Shown here one piece after another: positions 7,935 through 14,276 of a DNA stretch of 23,861 bases. The notes under the pieces are model-generated. The model ran no database searches and was not told where the DNA came from. It worked only from the letters and a program-made list of their open reading frames with translations. The first letter of the stretch is position 1, and every line of letters starts with the position of its first letter. Made by a program: the position numbers and the translations under genes. The stretch is from a bacterium. Its GTDB lineage: Bacteria; Krumholzibacteriota; Krumholzibacteriia; LZORAL124-64-63. The stretch spans positions 1-23,861 of the forward strand of contig JADJQR010000006.1 of NCBI GenBank assembly GCA_016712675.1. The letters are read 5' to 3'.

Positions 7935-7987
7935 CCACCTAAGACCGCGGCGGGGAGTCCCGATCCGCACCCCCCGACCGCACAACG

Positions 7988-8019
7988 AAGCGCCCCCACC
8001 GTCATCGGTGGGGGCGCTT
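7988..8019. terminator. Bidirectional terminator between endolysin and integrase
   Basis: A perfect 14-bp stem (AAGCGCCCCCACCG, 7988-8001, with 8006-8019) closes a TCAT loop. It lies between the rightward endolysin and the leftward integrase. Both arms end in AA/TT, so it can stop transcription from either side. The U tract is short, as is usual in actinobacteria. Confidence 0.88.
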
Positions 8020-8027
8020 TCGTGCGT

Positions 8028-8846
8028 TCAGGTCGCCGCCCACGCCCCGGCCGCCGCGCGCGTCAGATCGTCGTCGGCGACCGCGACGTACACCTGGGTC
8101 GTCGCCACCGACGAATGCCCGAGCAGCACCCGCACGGCGTCGATGTCGTGGGTGGCGTGGTAGGCGCGGGTGGCGTAGCGGTGCCGCAGACTGTGCGGGT
8201 GCAGGCCGAGGTGCTGCGTGTACCAGCGCCCCACCGCCGACGGCGACATCGTCGCCCGCTTCTTGCCGGGGAACAGCGGCCCGTGCAGCATCGCCAGCCA
8301 CGCCGCGACATCCGGCGGCAGCGGCACATGCCGCACCCGCCCGCCCTTGCCGATCACCCGCAACACCGGACCACCTGGCAGCTCGCGGACATCCTCGGGC
8401 CGCACCGCCGCCAACTCCGCACGCCGCAGACCGCAGTCGGCGGCGATCCGCAGCCGCCAGTAGTCGACGCCGACAGAGCGTTCCAGCGCCGCCGCCAGCA
8501 CCGCATCGGGACACGGGTCCGGCACCCCGGCGGGGACGCGGGCGCCACGCAGACTGGCGGCCGGGTTGTGGTCGATGCGCTCGGACAGATGCGCCCAGTC
8601 GTAGAACGCCCGCAGCGCCTGCACCGCCTTCGCGTGCGACGCCGGCGCCCACTGATGCGTCACCAGCCACGCCTCAAGATCCTCAGTGGACAAGTCGAGA
8701 AGGTCGGCGTCGGTGTCGGCCTGTAGGCGTGACAGCCATGAGGTGTAGGCGCGAATGGTGGTGGGGCGCAGACCCCGGCCTTGCAGATGCTGGTGATAGG
8801 TACGCACAATATCGACCCCCGTCGTTGTTTCTGTGGACGTGTCCAT
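8028..8846 (-). CDS. int: Tyrosine-type phage integrase
   Basis: From ATG 8846 the product has 272 residues. Residues 5-90 form the core-binding (SAM-like) domain. The catalytic domain shows R141 (CGLRRAEL), K167 (IGKGGR), H218 and R221 (HSLRH), H244 (LGHSS) and Y253 (TTQVYV), so all active-site residues are present. I chose 8846 because GGAGGGAGGT lies just upstream. An in-frame start at 8891 would add 15 residues with no good site. It is short and seems to lack a large arm-binding domain. It overlaps the repressor ORF by 164 bases on the same strand. It would insert the phage into an attB that the sequence alone does not reveal. Confidence 0.93.
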   Translation of the reverse strand: MDTSTETTTGVDIVRTYHQHLQGRGLRPTTIRAYTSWLSRLQADTDADLLDLSTEDLEAWLVTHQWAPASHAKAVQALRAFYDWAHLSERIDHNPAASLRGARVPAGVPDPCPDAVLAAALERSVGVDYWRLRIAADCGLRRAELAAVRPEDVRELPGGPVLRVIGKGGRVRHVPLPPDVAAWLAMLHGPLFPGKKRATMSPSAVGRWYTQHLGLHPHSLRHRYATRAYHATHDIDAVRVLLGHSSVATTQVYVAVADDDLTRAAAGAWAAT

Positions 8847-9180
8847 TCTGGCACCTCCCTCCGTCGAGTTTCGATCCGGCAAGACCCCCACGGCGGGTGA
8901 TCTTCTCGTGGGTAAGTGACCGTGAAGTGCCAGCGGTAACTAGGCGGCGCTGAAAGGATGCCGAGACGCGCGGCGGGTCGAACAACGACTGCACCGGCAC
9001 CCCAAACCTCTCAGCGATCACCTCCAGTTCGTCAACGTTGAACACGACCGTCCGCATAGTCAGCCGCTTGGCTGCTGCGGCCTGTGACAGTCCGAGCCAG
9101 CGGCCGAGTTCGGCCTGCGTCGTCCTGGTTTCGCCCATGAGTCCGAGGATGTTATGTACCACATTGTCCGATGCGCTCAT
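8683..9180 (-). CDS. HTH repressor with a long tail overlapping integrase
   Basis: The 165-residue ORF starts at ATG 9180. Residues about 18-66 are an HTH_XRE domain (TTQAELGRWLGLSQAAAAKRL, then DELEVIAERFGVPVQSLF). It is clearly related to the divergent Cro-like protein. Residues beyond about 72 have unusual composition, and the last 55 codons share DNA with the start of integrase in another frame. The rep-int order with divergent cro matches mycobacteriophages of the BPs/Charlie/Brujita type, where attP lies inside the repressor gene and integration removes its destabilising tail. The known LAA-type end is absent here (it ends RLVH), so that mechanism is inferred only. Confidence 0.72.
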   Translation of the reverse strand: MSASDNVVHNILGLMGETRTTQAELGRWLGLSQAAAAKRLTMRTVVFNVDELEVIAERFGVPVQSLFDPPRVSASFQRRLVTAGTSRSLTHEKITRRGGLAGSKLDGGRCQNGHVHRNNDGGRYCAYLSPASARPGSAPHHHSRLHLMAVTPTGRHRRRPSRLVH

Positions 9181-9292
9181 AACTTGACGGTATAGCCGTA
9201 TCCCTCTGAGCGCAATAGCCGACGTGGTACGAATCGCTCATTCGGGCGTGTCATGGTTGCGAACCATTCCCTGAAGGAGTAGAAACCTACTC
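9181..9292. promoter_or_regulatory. Divergent switch region with several inverted repeats
   Basis: This 112-bp gap separates the repressor and Cro-like starts. Perfect inverted repeats are ATGGTT-GCG-AACCAT (9253-9267), CGAAT-cgctc-ATTCG (9230-9244), ACGG-TATAG-CCGT (9187-9199) and GAGTAG-aaac-CTACTC (9277-9292). The first is the best operator candidate. For the leftward repressor a TATACC (complement of 9189-9194) lies 8 bases before its ATG, with TTGCGC (complement of 9210-9215) 15 bases further upstream. This suggests a leaderless repressor mRNA. I found no convincing rightward -35/-10 pair. Confidence 0.55.
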
Positions 9293-9562
9293 ATGGGGAA
9301 CGCCACCACACCACTGAGCATAGAATCCGTCCGCACCAACATCCGTGCCGAGATGGCGCGTCGATCGTTGACGCAGTCCGCGCTCGCCGACCGGCTCGGG
9401 ATCTCACAGCCGTCGCTGTCGAAGCGACTGTCCGGTCAGACGCAGATCGAGGTGCGCGACTTGTTCGGCATCGCCGACGCCCTCGGCGTCCACCCCGCCG
9501 ACCTCTTGACCCCAGCCGCCGCTTCCCCCGGCGTCGGCGGGACTGCGCTCCCTGGCGGTTGA
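9293..9562 (+). CDS. Cro-like HTH_XRE protein
   Basis: The product has 89 residues. The HTH lies at about residues 26-47 (LTQSALADRLGISQPSLSKRL), followed by a helix ending LGVHPADLL. It aligns with the leftward repressor across the whole HTH: TQxxL, LGxSQ, KRL, and IAxxxGV at the end. As first gene of the rightward direction, divergent from the repressor, it probably acts like Cro and represses the lysogenic genes. The ribosome-binding GAAGGAG is about 13 bases upstream, partly inside a hairpin (GAGTAG/CTACTC) that ends at the ATG, so translation may be controlled by RNA folding. Confidence 0.82.
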   Translation: MGNATTPLSIESVRTNIRAEMARRSLTQSALADRLGISQPSLSKRLSGQTQIEVRDLFGIADALGVHPADLLTPAAASPGVGGTALPGG

Positions 9563-9569
9563 GCGCACC

Positions 9570-9616
9570 GGCGGCGTCGGCAGACGGCCATCCCTTCCCT
9601 CCCTGCCGGCGCCGCC
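9570..9616 (+). terminator. Long hairpin after the Cro-like gene (attenuator candidate)
   Basis: GGCGGCGTCGGCAG (9570-9583) pairs with CTGCCGGCGCCGCC (9603-9616), 14 positions with one G-U pair, around a 19-base loop rich in C and T. It lies between the Cro-like gene and the long early operon. There is no U tract, so it could be a weak terminator, an antitermination point or an RNA-stability element. Confidence 0.45.
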
Positions 9617-9657
9617 ACCAGACCAGACCATCCACCGACGGGACGAAGGAGACACGG

Positions 9658-9825
9658 ATGCAAGACAAGAAGCAGCAGATGACACCGAAGCGCAAGTGGG
9701 CACGCTACGCCCGCGAGTTGAACCTCGCCGCGAACAAGGCGAGGCCCGCGACGTGGACGGTCACGCACTACGCCCGATGCAAGGGCGGCCACGGCGACAC
9801 GGTCGATGTCTGGAAGCGGGCCTGA
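9658..9825 (+). CDS. Basic 55-residue protein, function unknown
   Basis: ATG 9658 follows ACGAAGGAGACAC, the same 13-mer used before the gene at 5434. The product is rich in Lys/Arg in its first half (KKQQMTPKRKWARYARELNLAANKAR) and ends VTHYARCKGGHGDTVDVWKRA. It has one cysteine and no membrane span. It is the first gene of the early operon, a position often held by host-takeover proteins, but I do not recognise it. The next ATG follows the stop after one base. Confidence 0.65.
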   Translation: MQDKKQQMTPKRKWARYARELNLAANKARPATWTVTHYARCKGGHGDTVDVWKRA

Positions 9826-9826
9826 C

Positions 9827-10048
9827 ATGCAAGACATGGCAGCAGTAGCACTACTGACGGGGCTGCTCCTCGCGGGCGGCACCGTCGCCTGGTACTGGAT
9901 CTACGACAAGTACACGGCGTCGCGGCGCAGCATCAACGCCTGCTGCTGCGGCATGTACGACCTCACCAGCATTCAGTCGCAGCGGACGAAGTACTACGTC
10001 CACGAGCGGCTGCGCTGCTTCCCGCTCCGCGAGTGGGTGAAGTCATGA
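9827..10048 (+). CDS. Single-span membrane protein, 73 residues
   Basis: The product opens with MQDMAAVALLTGLLLAGGTVAWYWIYDKY, one membrane helix. A cysteine cluster (ACCCG, residues 38-42) and a basic tail follow. It shares its first three residues and the DNA word ATGCAAGACA with the gene before. Function is unknown. It starts one base after the previous stop and ends in an ATGA overlap. Confidence 0.65.
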   Translation: MQDMAAVALLTGLLLAGGTVAWYWIYDKYTASRRSINACCCGMYDLTSIQSQRTKYYVHERLRCFPLREWVKS

Positions 10049-10173
10049 CCGCCGCGCTGCTCCAGGTCGGCTTCCTCGTCGCCGTCGTCTACGCCGTCGT
10101 CTGGTGGGCCGAGCGCACCCCGCGCCGCCGCCACGAGGCCGACTGCGACATCTGCGCGCGGAGGCCACGATGA
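10045..10173 (+). CDS. 42-residue membrane peptide with a C-terminal CxxC
   Basis: ATG 10045 overlaps the previous stop and the TGA at 10171-10173 overlaps the next ATG. An N-terminal membrane helix (LLQVGFLVAVVYAVVWWAE) is followed by a basic stretch and a CDIC pair. It resembles the later small protein at 16617 in having a VVYxVVW span. Function is unknown. The support is the unbroken ATGA chain and the coherent composition. Confidence 0.6.
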   Translation: MTAALLQVGFLVAVVYAVVWWAERTPRRRHEADCDICARRPR

Positions 10174-10313
10174 CCCGCCCCGGTCACCGCATCCACGGCG
10201 TGCAGATCCGCTGCGCCTGCTGCGGCTACGACTGCTACAGCAACGGCATCGGACGCTGCCCTTGCTGCCGCGCCGCCGACGGCACCCCGCAGACGTGGGA
10301 GGTGGCCCGATGA
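10170..10313 (+). CDS. 47-residue zinc-ribbon protein
   Basis: ATGA overlaps occur at both ends. The product has CACCG and CPCCR pairs (residues 15-19 and 30-34), spaced as in a zinc ribbon (C-x2-C, 12 residues, C-x2-C). No other domain is visible. It may bind nucleic acid or a host protein, which is inferred. Confidence 0.62.
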   Translation: MTRPGHRIHGVQIRCACCGYDCYSNGIGRCPCCRAADGTPQTWEVAR

Positions 10314-10423
10314 TCGCCGCGTCAGAATGCCTGCTCGGCATGGCGCTCGGCATCGCCATCGGCGCCACCGTCCTCGCCGCCGCCGCCCGCTACGCGTGGC
10401 GCCACTGGTGGTGGACAGCATGA
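10310..10423 (+). CDS. 37-residue single-span membrane peptide
   Basis: ATG 10310 overlaps the previous TGA, and the stop at 10421-10423 overlaps the next ATG. The sequence is one hydrophobic helix (CLLGMALGIAIGATVLAAAA) followed by RYAWRHWWWTA, an aromatic and basic end typical of an inner-membrane anchor. Function is unknown. Confidence 0.58.
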   Translation: MIAASECLLGMALGIAIGATVLAAAARYAWRHWWWTA

Positions 10424-10602
10424 TCACCCGCTGCGCGCTCGACACCTGCGCCCACATCACCGACATGCCCAACGACTCGTGGCTGGTGATCCGGCCGCTG
10501 GTCTGGAACGCCACCGCCGTCGACATCACCTGCTGCTCGCCGCGCTGCGCGGTGCTGTGGCTAGAGGCCACCTACGCGCCGCCGAAGGGACTGCTGCCAT
10601 GA
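10420..10602 (+). CDS. 60-residue cysteine-rich protein
   Basis: Four or five cysteines (C5, C10, then CCSPRC near residues 38-43) suggest a treble-clef or zinc-finger fold. The middle (WLVIRPLVWNATAVDITCCSPRCA) and the end (WLEATYAPP) recall small zinc-finger ORFs of actinophages. No function is known. It is linked by ATGA overlaps on both sides. Confidence 0.62.
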   Translation: MITRCALDTCAHITDMPNDSWLVIRPLVWNATAVDITCCSPRCAVLWLEATYAPPKGLLP

Positions 10603-10805
10603 ACGTCGAAGACCACAAGTTGCAGCCCATCGGCGCCATGCCGCTGCATCCCGTCGAGGCGATGATCGTCGCCGCCGTCACCGACGCCGGCCAATGGGTG
10701 CGCCAGTGCACCTGCCGCATCCTCGTCAACGGCAACAACGAACTCGACATGTTCTGCAACTACAAGAGCCACCTCGCCGACGTCGCCAGGGCGGCGCGCG
10801 GATGA
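10599..10805 (+). CDS. 68-residue hypothetical protein
   Basis: The product starts MNVEDHKLQPIGAMPLHPVE and has three cysteines (QCTCRI, FCNYKSH). It ends in a short amphipathic helix (HLADVARAARG). It has no recognisable domain and no membrane span. The stop overlaps the start of the WhiB-like gene, so the two are probably translated together. Confidence 0.6.
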   Translation: MNVEDHKLQPIGAMPLHPVEAMIVAAVTDAGQWVRQCTCRILVNGNNELDMFCNYKSHLADVARAARG

Positions 10806-11101
10806 GAGACCACCCGTTGTCGTGGATGCAGCGCGCCCTGTGCGCCGTCGGTGGGATGCCCGCCGACGCGTGGACCGAACGCCCCGGCGACCGGCAGTGG
10901 GGGTCGACATCCGACCACAAGGCCGCCATCTGCATCTGCAAACGCTGCCCCGTCCAGGTCGACTGCCTCGAATACGCGCTCGCGCTCGAAGCCAACGAGG
11001 GCCGCTCCGGTCGCAGCGGCATCTACGGCGGGATGACACCGCCACAACGACTCAAGATCCAGCAGCAACGAGACAAGAAGAAGGGGAGGACCAGCGCATG
11101 A
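10802..11101 (+). CDS. WhiB-family iron-sulfur regulator
   Basis: The 99-residue product has the WhiB signature: C14 (RALCAV), then C46, C49 and C55 (C-x2-C-x5-C), followed by LEYALALEANEG and the GIYGGMT turn at residues 73-79. The basic end (RDKKKGR) is the DNA-binding part in this family. An extra cysteine, C44, lies just before the cluster. In this family the cysteines hold a 4Fe-4S cluster. The phage TM4 WhiB protein is known to repress host whiB2 and block septation, so a takeover role is likely here. It sits among tiny early genes with ATGA overlaps. Confidence 0.9.
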   Translation: MRDHPLSWMQRALCAVGGMPADAWTERPGDRQWGSTSDHKAAICICKRCPVQVDCLEYALALEANEGRSGRSGIYGGMTPPQRLKIQQQRDKKKGRTSA

Positions 11102-11256
11102 GGTGCTGGGAATGTGGCAAGTCGCGCGCCGAGATGCGCATGGTCGGCGACCGCTACCTGTGCGGCAAATGCTGCGAGCGCGTGAAAGACGTAGCCGAGT
11201 TGGCCGCGTCAATGAACATGAGCATGTACGACCTCGTGGCGGCGGTGATCGACTGA
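11098..11256 (+). CDS. 52-residue zinc-ribbon protein
   Basis: CWEC (residues 3-6) and CGKC plus a further C (22-26) form a C-x2-C...C-x2-C ribbon. A helical tail follows (VKDVAELAASMNMSMYDLVAAVID) that could be a dimerisation or partner-binding segment. It overlaps the WhiB-like gene by ATGA and shares one base with the next start (TGATG). Confidence 0.65.
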   Translation: MRCWECGKSRAEMRMVGDRYLCGKCCERVKDVAELAASMNMSMYDLVAAVID

Positions 11257-11708
11257 TGGTCAACAAGCCGAAGGCCATCGGCACCGCCGCCGAGACTGCC
11301 GTGGCGCGTTTCTTCCAGGGCGACGGGTGGACAGATGCCGAACGCATCGCGCTGCACGGCGCCTACGACAAGGGCGACGTGCGGATCTGCTCGCGGCCTT
11401 GGACGGCGATCGCGGAGGTCAAGGCCGGCGCCACCGCCGAGGCCGCATCCCCGGCGCTGATCGAACAGTGGCTCGACGAAACCGACACTGAGCGCCGCAA
11501 CGCAGCCGCCACCATCGGCGTACTCGTGGTGCGACGGTATCGCCGCAACATCACCGCGTGGGACGTCTGGCTGCCACTGAAGCACCTCGTCTGGTTGGAG
11601 GTCGGCGTCTACGGCGGCAGCGACATCCCCGTGCGGATGGCGCTCGGCGACTTCTCCGAACTGCTGCGCTACGCCGTCGGTGAGTGGGAAGCGGGTGACC
11701 GGCCGTGA
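11256..11708 (+). CDS. PD-(D/E)XK nuclease, Holliday-junction-resolvase-like
   Basis: The product has 150 residues. An N-terminal helix carries E13 (GTAAETAVARFF). A strand with G40-D41 (YDKGDVRI) and the E54-V-K56 motif (AIAEVKAG) follow, and together these form a PD-(D/E)XK active site. The order E, D, ExK and the length match archaeal Hjc-type and actinophage resolvases that cut branched DNA. In the middle of the early operon with recombination genes downstream, a role in resolving replication or recombination intermediates fits. A restriction-like or repair nuclease of the same fold remains possible. Confidence 0.75.
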   Translation: MVNKPKAIGTAAETAVARFFQGDGWTDAERIALHGAYDKGDVRICSRPWTAIAEVKAGATAEAASPALIEQWLDETDTERRNAAATIGVLVVRRYRRNITAWDVWLPLKHLVWLEVGVYGGSDIPVRMALGDFSELLRYAVGEWEAGDRP

Positions 11709-11902
11709 GTAACGACCTCCGCCGCGACGCCGCCCTCGTCGTCTGCGGCCACGCCACCGACACCGACGACGCACGGCTGCTGCTGACCCGCCTCGGCCTG
11801 CTCGTCGACGGCCACCTCGACTGGCCCGAACCCGGCCTGCTTGACGTCGCCAACATCAAGAACGTCGCCGCCACCGGCGCCGGAGGGGCGGGGTTCCGAT
11901 GA
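11705..11902 (+). CDS. 65-residue hypothetical protein
   Basis: GTG 11705 overlaps the resolvase stop (GTGA) and the stop overlaps the methyltransferase ATG. The product begins SNDLRRDAALVVCGHATDTDDARLLLTRLGLL and ends in a Gly/Ala-rich tail. It is probably a small helical protein, and I do not recognise the family. Confidence 0.58.
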   Translation: MSNDLRRDAALVVCGHATDTDDARLLLTRLGLLVDGHLDWPEPGLLDVANIKNVAATGAGGAGFR

Positions 11903-12972
11903 GCGTTGAGATCATCCAGGCCGACGCGTTGGCGTTGCCGCTGGCAGACGACAGCGTCGACCTTGTCGTCACCAGCCCGCCGTACTTCGGGCTGCGGTCG
12001 TACCAGGACGGCGGCGAGCACTACGACGGTCAGATCGGCGACGAGGCGACACCGGCCGAGTTCGTGGATGCACTGATCGCCGCCACTGCGGAGATGATGC
12101 GGGTCGTCAAGCCGTCGGGCAGCATCTTCGTCAACCTCGGCGACAAGTACGCACGCACAGGGGGCGGCGGCGCAGGCTCGTCTGACGGCAGCGTCGGCCG
12201 CAACGGCGGGGCAAAGAGAGGCCCCCGTCTGCCGGCTGGGGAGCCTTCATCGGGGGGCGTTCCTAACGGTAGCACGCCACCACCACGGCCGGCAACGGTT
12301 GCGACGGGTGCGCCAGAGAAGTCCCTGATCGGGGTGCCGTGGCGGTACGCGATCCGCTGCATCGACGAGTTGGGGCTGATCCTGCGCGCCGAGATCATCT
12401 GGTCGAAGCCGAACGGGCTGCCCGAGTCGGTGACCGACCGGGTGCGCCGCAGCCACGAAACGTGGTTTCACTTCACGCACTATCCGCGGTACTTCAGCGC
12501 CGTCGACGAGATCCGGGAGGCATACACGGCGCCGCCGGCGAAGGCGCAGACGTCAAAGGCGACGCTGGCCGGCGCGCATCGTAACCCGACGACGCTGCTC
12601 GACCACGACCTCGAACACAACCCCCTCGGCAAACTTCCCGGCAGTGTGTGGACGATCCCGACGCAGCCGCTGATCGTCCCCGACGAGTTGGGTGTCGACC
12701 ACTTCGCCGCGTTCCCGATGGAATGGCCGCGGCGCATCATCACCGGCTGGAGTCCGGTCGACGGCACCGTCCTCGACCCGTTCGGCGGCACCGGCACCAC
12801 CGCGCTCGTCGCCCACGCCCTCGGCCGCCACGGCATCAGCGTCGACCTGTCGAGCGACTACTGCCGCCTCGCGCGCTGGCGGACCTCGGACCCCGGCGAG
12901 ATCGCCCGCGCCAAACAACAGCCCAAACCCAAGCCCGTCATCGTCCACAAGGAACAGGAGGTGCTGTGGTGA
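11899..12972 (+). CDS. DNA methyltransferase (N4/N6, beta class)
   Basis: The product has 357 residues. The catalytic motif IV is TSPPY at residues 25-29 and the AdoMet-binding motif I is DPFGGTGTT at 293-301, followed by GISVDLSSDYC. Motif IV before motif I is the beta-class order of N4-cytosine or N6-adenine methylases. Residues about 90-145 are a Gly/Ser/Pro-rich insertion of the kind seen in many phage enzymes. There is no restriction partner beside it, so it probably protects phage DNA from host restriction or marks it. The target cannot be read from the sequence. Confidence 0.9.
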   Translation: MSVEIIQADALALPLADDSVDLVVTSPPYFGLRSYQDGGEHYDGQIGDEATPAEFVDALIAATAEMMRVVKPSGSIFVNLGDKYARTGGGGAGSSDGSVGRNGGAKRGPRLPAGEPSSGGVPNGSTPPPRPATVATGAPEKSLIGVPWRYAIRCIDELGLILRAEIIWSKPNGLPESVTDRVRRSHETWFHFTHYPRYFSAVDEIREAYTAPPAKAQTSKATLAGAHRNPTTLLDHDLEHNPLGKLPGSVWTIPTQPLIVPDELGVDHFAAFPMEWPRRIITGWSPVDGTVLDPFGGTGTTALVAHALGRHGISVDLSSDYCRLARWRTSDPGEIARAKQQPKPKPVIVHKEQEVLW

Positions 12973-13118
12973 GCGCCACCTGCCAGGTCGACGACTGCGC
13001 CCGCGCCGCCCGCAGCCGCGGCTATTGCGATACCCACTATCGCCGGTTCAAGAAGCACGGCGATCCCACTGTGGTGCTTCGGCCGTGGGGCACCGACCAC
13101 CTGCAGGGGTCGTCATGA
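12969..13118 (+). CDS. 49-residue zinc-finger peptide (HNH-associated type)
   Basis: The motif CQVDDCARAARSRGYCDTHY plus RRFKKHGDP is the cysteine/histidine knuckle often found at the N-terminus of phage HNH endonucleases. Here only the knuckle is present, so this is either a stand-alone zinc protein or the remnant of a larger nuclease. It starts at GTG in a GTGA overlap with the methyltransferase. Confidence 0.65.
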   Translation: MSATCQVDDCARAARSRGYCDTHYRRFKKHGDPTVVLRPWGTDHLQGSS

Positions 13119-13801
13119 GCACCATCTGCCGCGACTGCGAGGCCATCGTGGTGGCCGACGATGACGTGCCGGCCGACCTGGTGAGGATCGCCATGGCCAA
13201 TCATGAGCGCTTCTGCAAGCCCGGCCGTCGCGAGATCTGCGACATCTGCGACGACGTCGACTTCATCACCAGCAGCGGCGAGACGAACATCCAGGCGGTG
13301 CTCGCCAGGCTCACCGGCTTCCGCAACCCAACCCCCGGGGCGCTCGACCAGCACCTGCGCCGGCACAACCGTCACGACCTCACCGCACGCCTGCCCGGGC
13401 TGCACGCCGCTAAACCCATCGCAACACCGGCACCACAACGAGAGGAAACCACCATGACCCTGCAATCAGTGCCCGGAGGCAGGCCGCCGGCCGCCGACCT
13501 GATCGACCATGACGACAAGCGCATCGCCCGCGCGGCGCAGAAGGTGATGGCCGCCGAGGCCGCCCTGGACGCCGCCTGGGAGGCCAACGCCGAGAAGGCA
13601 GAGCTGCGCGCCAAGCGTGACCGGCTGAAGAAGCAGCTGGCCGAGATCGAGGCGCAGATCAAGGGCACCGCGCCGGTGGCCGACCCGAAGAAGGTCCGCG
13701 CCTGGGCCGCCGAGCAGGGCTACGAGGTCGCCCCGTCCGGACAGATCCCGAAGGCGATCATGGCCGACTACCTCGACGCCACCAGCGGCGGTGCGGCATG
13801 A
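13115..13801 (+). CDS. Zinc-binding N-terminus joined to an Lsr2-like DNA-binding domain
   Basis: Read from ATG 13115 the product has 228 residues. Residues 1-113 carry CRDC (5-8), C34 and CDIC (42-45) plus a His-rich helix. Residues 114-185 form a long charged coiled coil. Residues 189-221 match the C-terminal domain of Lsr2 (KVRAWAAEQGYEV, then GQIPKAIMADYLDA). The RGR that inserts into the AT minor groove in Lsr2 is SGQ here. An in-frame ATG at 13454 sits behind ACGAGAGGAAAC (13438-13449) and would give a 115-residue coil plus Lsr2-like protein. I think that shorter form is made, and perhaps both. It could be a nucleoid-protein mimic or antagonist. Confidence 0.72.
   Translation: MSTICRDCEAIVVADDDVPADLVRIAMANHERFCKPGRREICDICDDVDFITSSGETNIQAVLARLTGFRNPTPGALDQHLRRHNRHDLTARLPGLHAAKPIATPAPQREETTMTLQSVPGGRPPAADLIDHDDKRIARAAQKVMAAEAALDAAWEANAEKAELRAKRDRLKKQLAEIEAQIKGTAPVADPKKVRAWAAEQGYEVAPSGQIPKAIMADYLDATSGGAA
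13438..13449 (+). promoter_or_regulatory. Start-associated 12-mer, copy 1
   Basis: ACGAGAGGAAAC ends four bases before the in-frame ATG at 13454. The same 12-mer occurs exactly at 16699, 18386 and 18962, each time just before a start. It contains a ribosome-binding core (GAGAGG), but the conserved stretch is longer than that core. Confidence 0.7.
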
Positions 13802-14142
13802 GCGGCAACGTGGAGCAGGCGGCCAAGGAGCTGCTGCGCCTGCAGGCAGAGCTCGAGGAGCTCGAGGCCAGGATCAAGGCCCAGAAGGCGGTCCTGATCG
13901 ACGCCGTGGAGGTCGGCGGGACGGTCGACCTGGACGGGGCGCCGGTGTTCCGGGTGACCCAGAAGAAGGACTTCCGCCTGGACCTGGCAGAGCAGGTGCT
14001 GCCGGCCGAGGTGATCACCGCGGCCACGGTCACCGTGGAGCAGGTCGACAAGGCGAAGGTGAAGGCCTACGCGGAGGCCCTCGGGCTGCTGGAGGCCTGC
14101 CAGAAGGTGTCCGAGCCGTTCGTGGCAGCGGTGCGGCGATGA
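13798..14142 (+). CDS. Coiled-coil protein, paralogue A
   Basis: The product has 114 residues. Residues 1-35 are a strong coiled coil (LLRLQAELEELEARIKAQKA). A small domain follows with GGTVDLDGAPVFRVTQ, an FRLDLAEQVLP segment and a helical end. The arrangement is the same as in the protein at 16715 (coil, GDTIDVGGEPAYII, REVLPEALVQ). Such proteins occur in phage early operons, and I know of no proven function. The start overlaps the Lsr2-like gene by ATGA. Confidence 0.68.
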   Translation: MSGNVEQAAKELLRLQAELEELEARIKAQKAVLIDAVEVGGTVDLDGAPVFRVTQKKDFRLDLAEQVLPAEVITAATVTVEQVDKAKVKAYAEALGLLEACQKVSEPFVAAVRR

Positions 14143-14276
14143 TCGACCACGACCTCAACTGTGCCAGCCACGGACCTGATGGCGCGATGTGCCAGAAGAT
14201 CCGCGGGCACAAGGGCAACCACGGCGGCGTGGATGCGCGCGGCAACTGGCGCGACTGGCTCGGCGGTGACTCATGA
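14139..14276 (+). CDS. 45-residue hypothetical protein
   Basis: The product MIDHDLNCASHGPDGAMCQK plus a His/Gly-rich remainder ends WRDWLGGDS. Two cysteines and several histidines suggest metal binding (C-x2-H, C, H-x4-H). It is joined on both sides by ATGA overlaps. The family of short proteins with a GHKGNH-type motif is common in actinophages, with function unknown. Confidence 0.6.
   Translation: MIDHDLNCASHGPDGAMCQKIRGHKGNHGGVDARGNWRDWLGGDS

Noticed and set aside
8847-8970. A tRNA-like attP core near the integrase start
   Set aside because: TTTCGATCC near 8869 resembles a T-loop, but the flanking stems do not pair and no acceptor end follows. I make no attP call.
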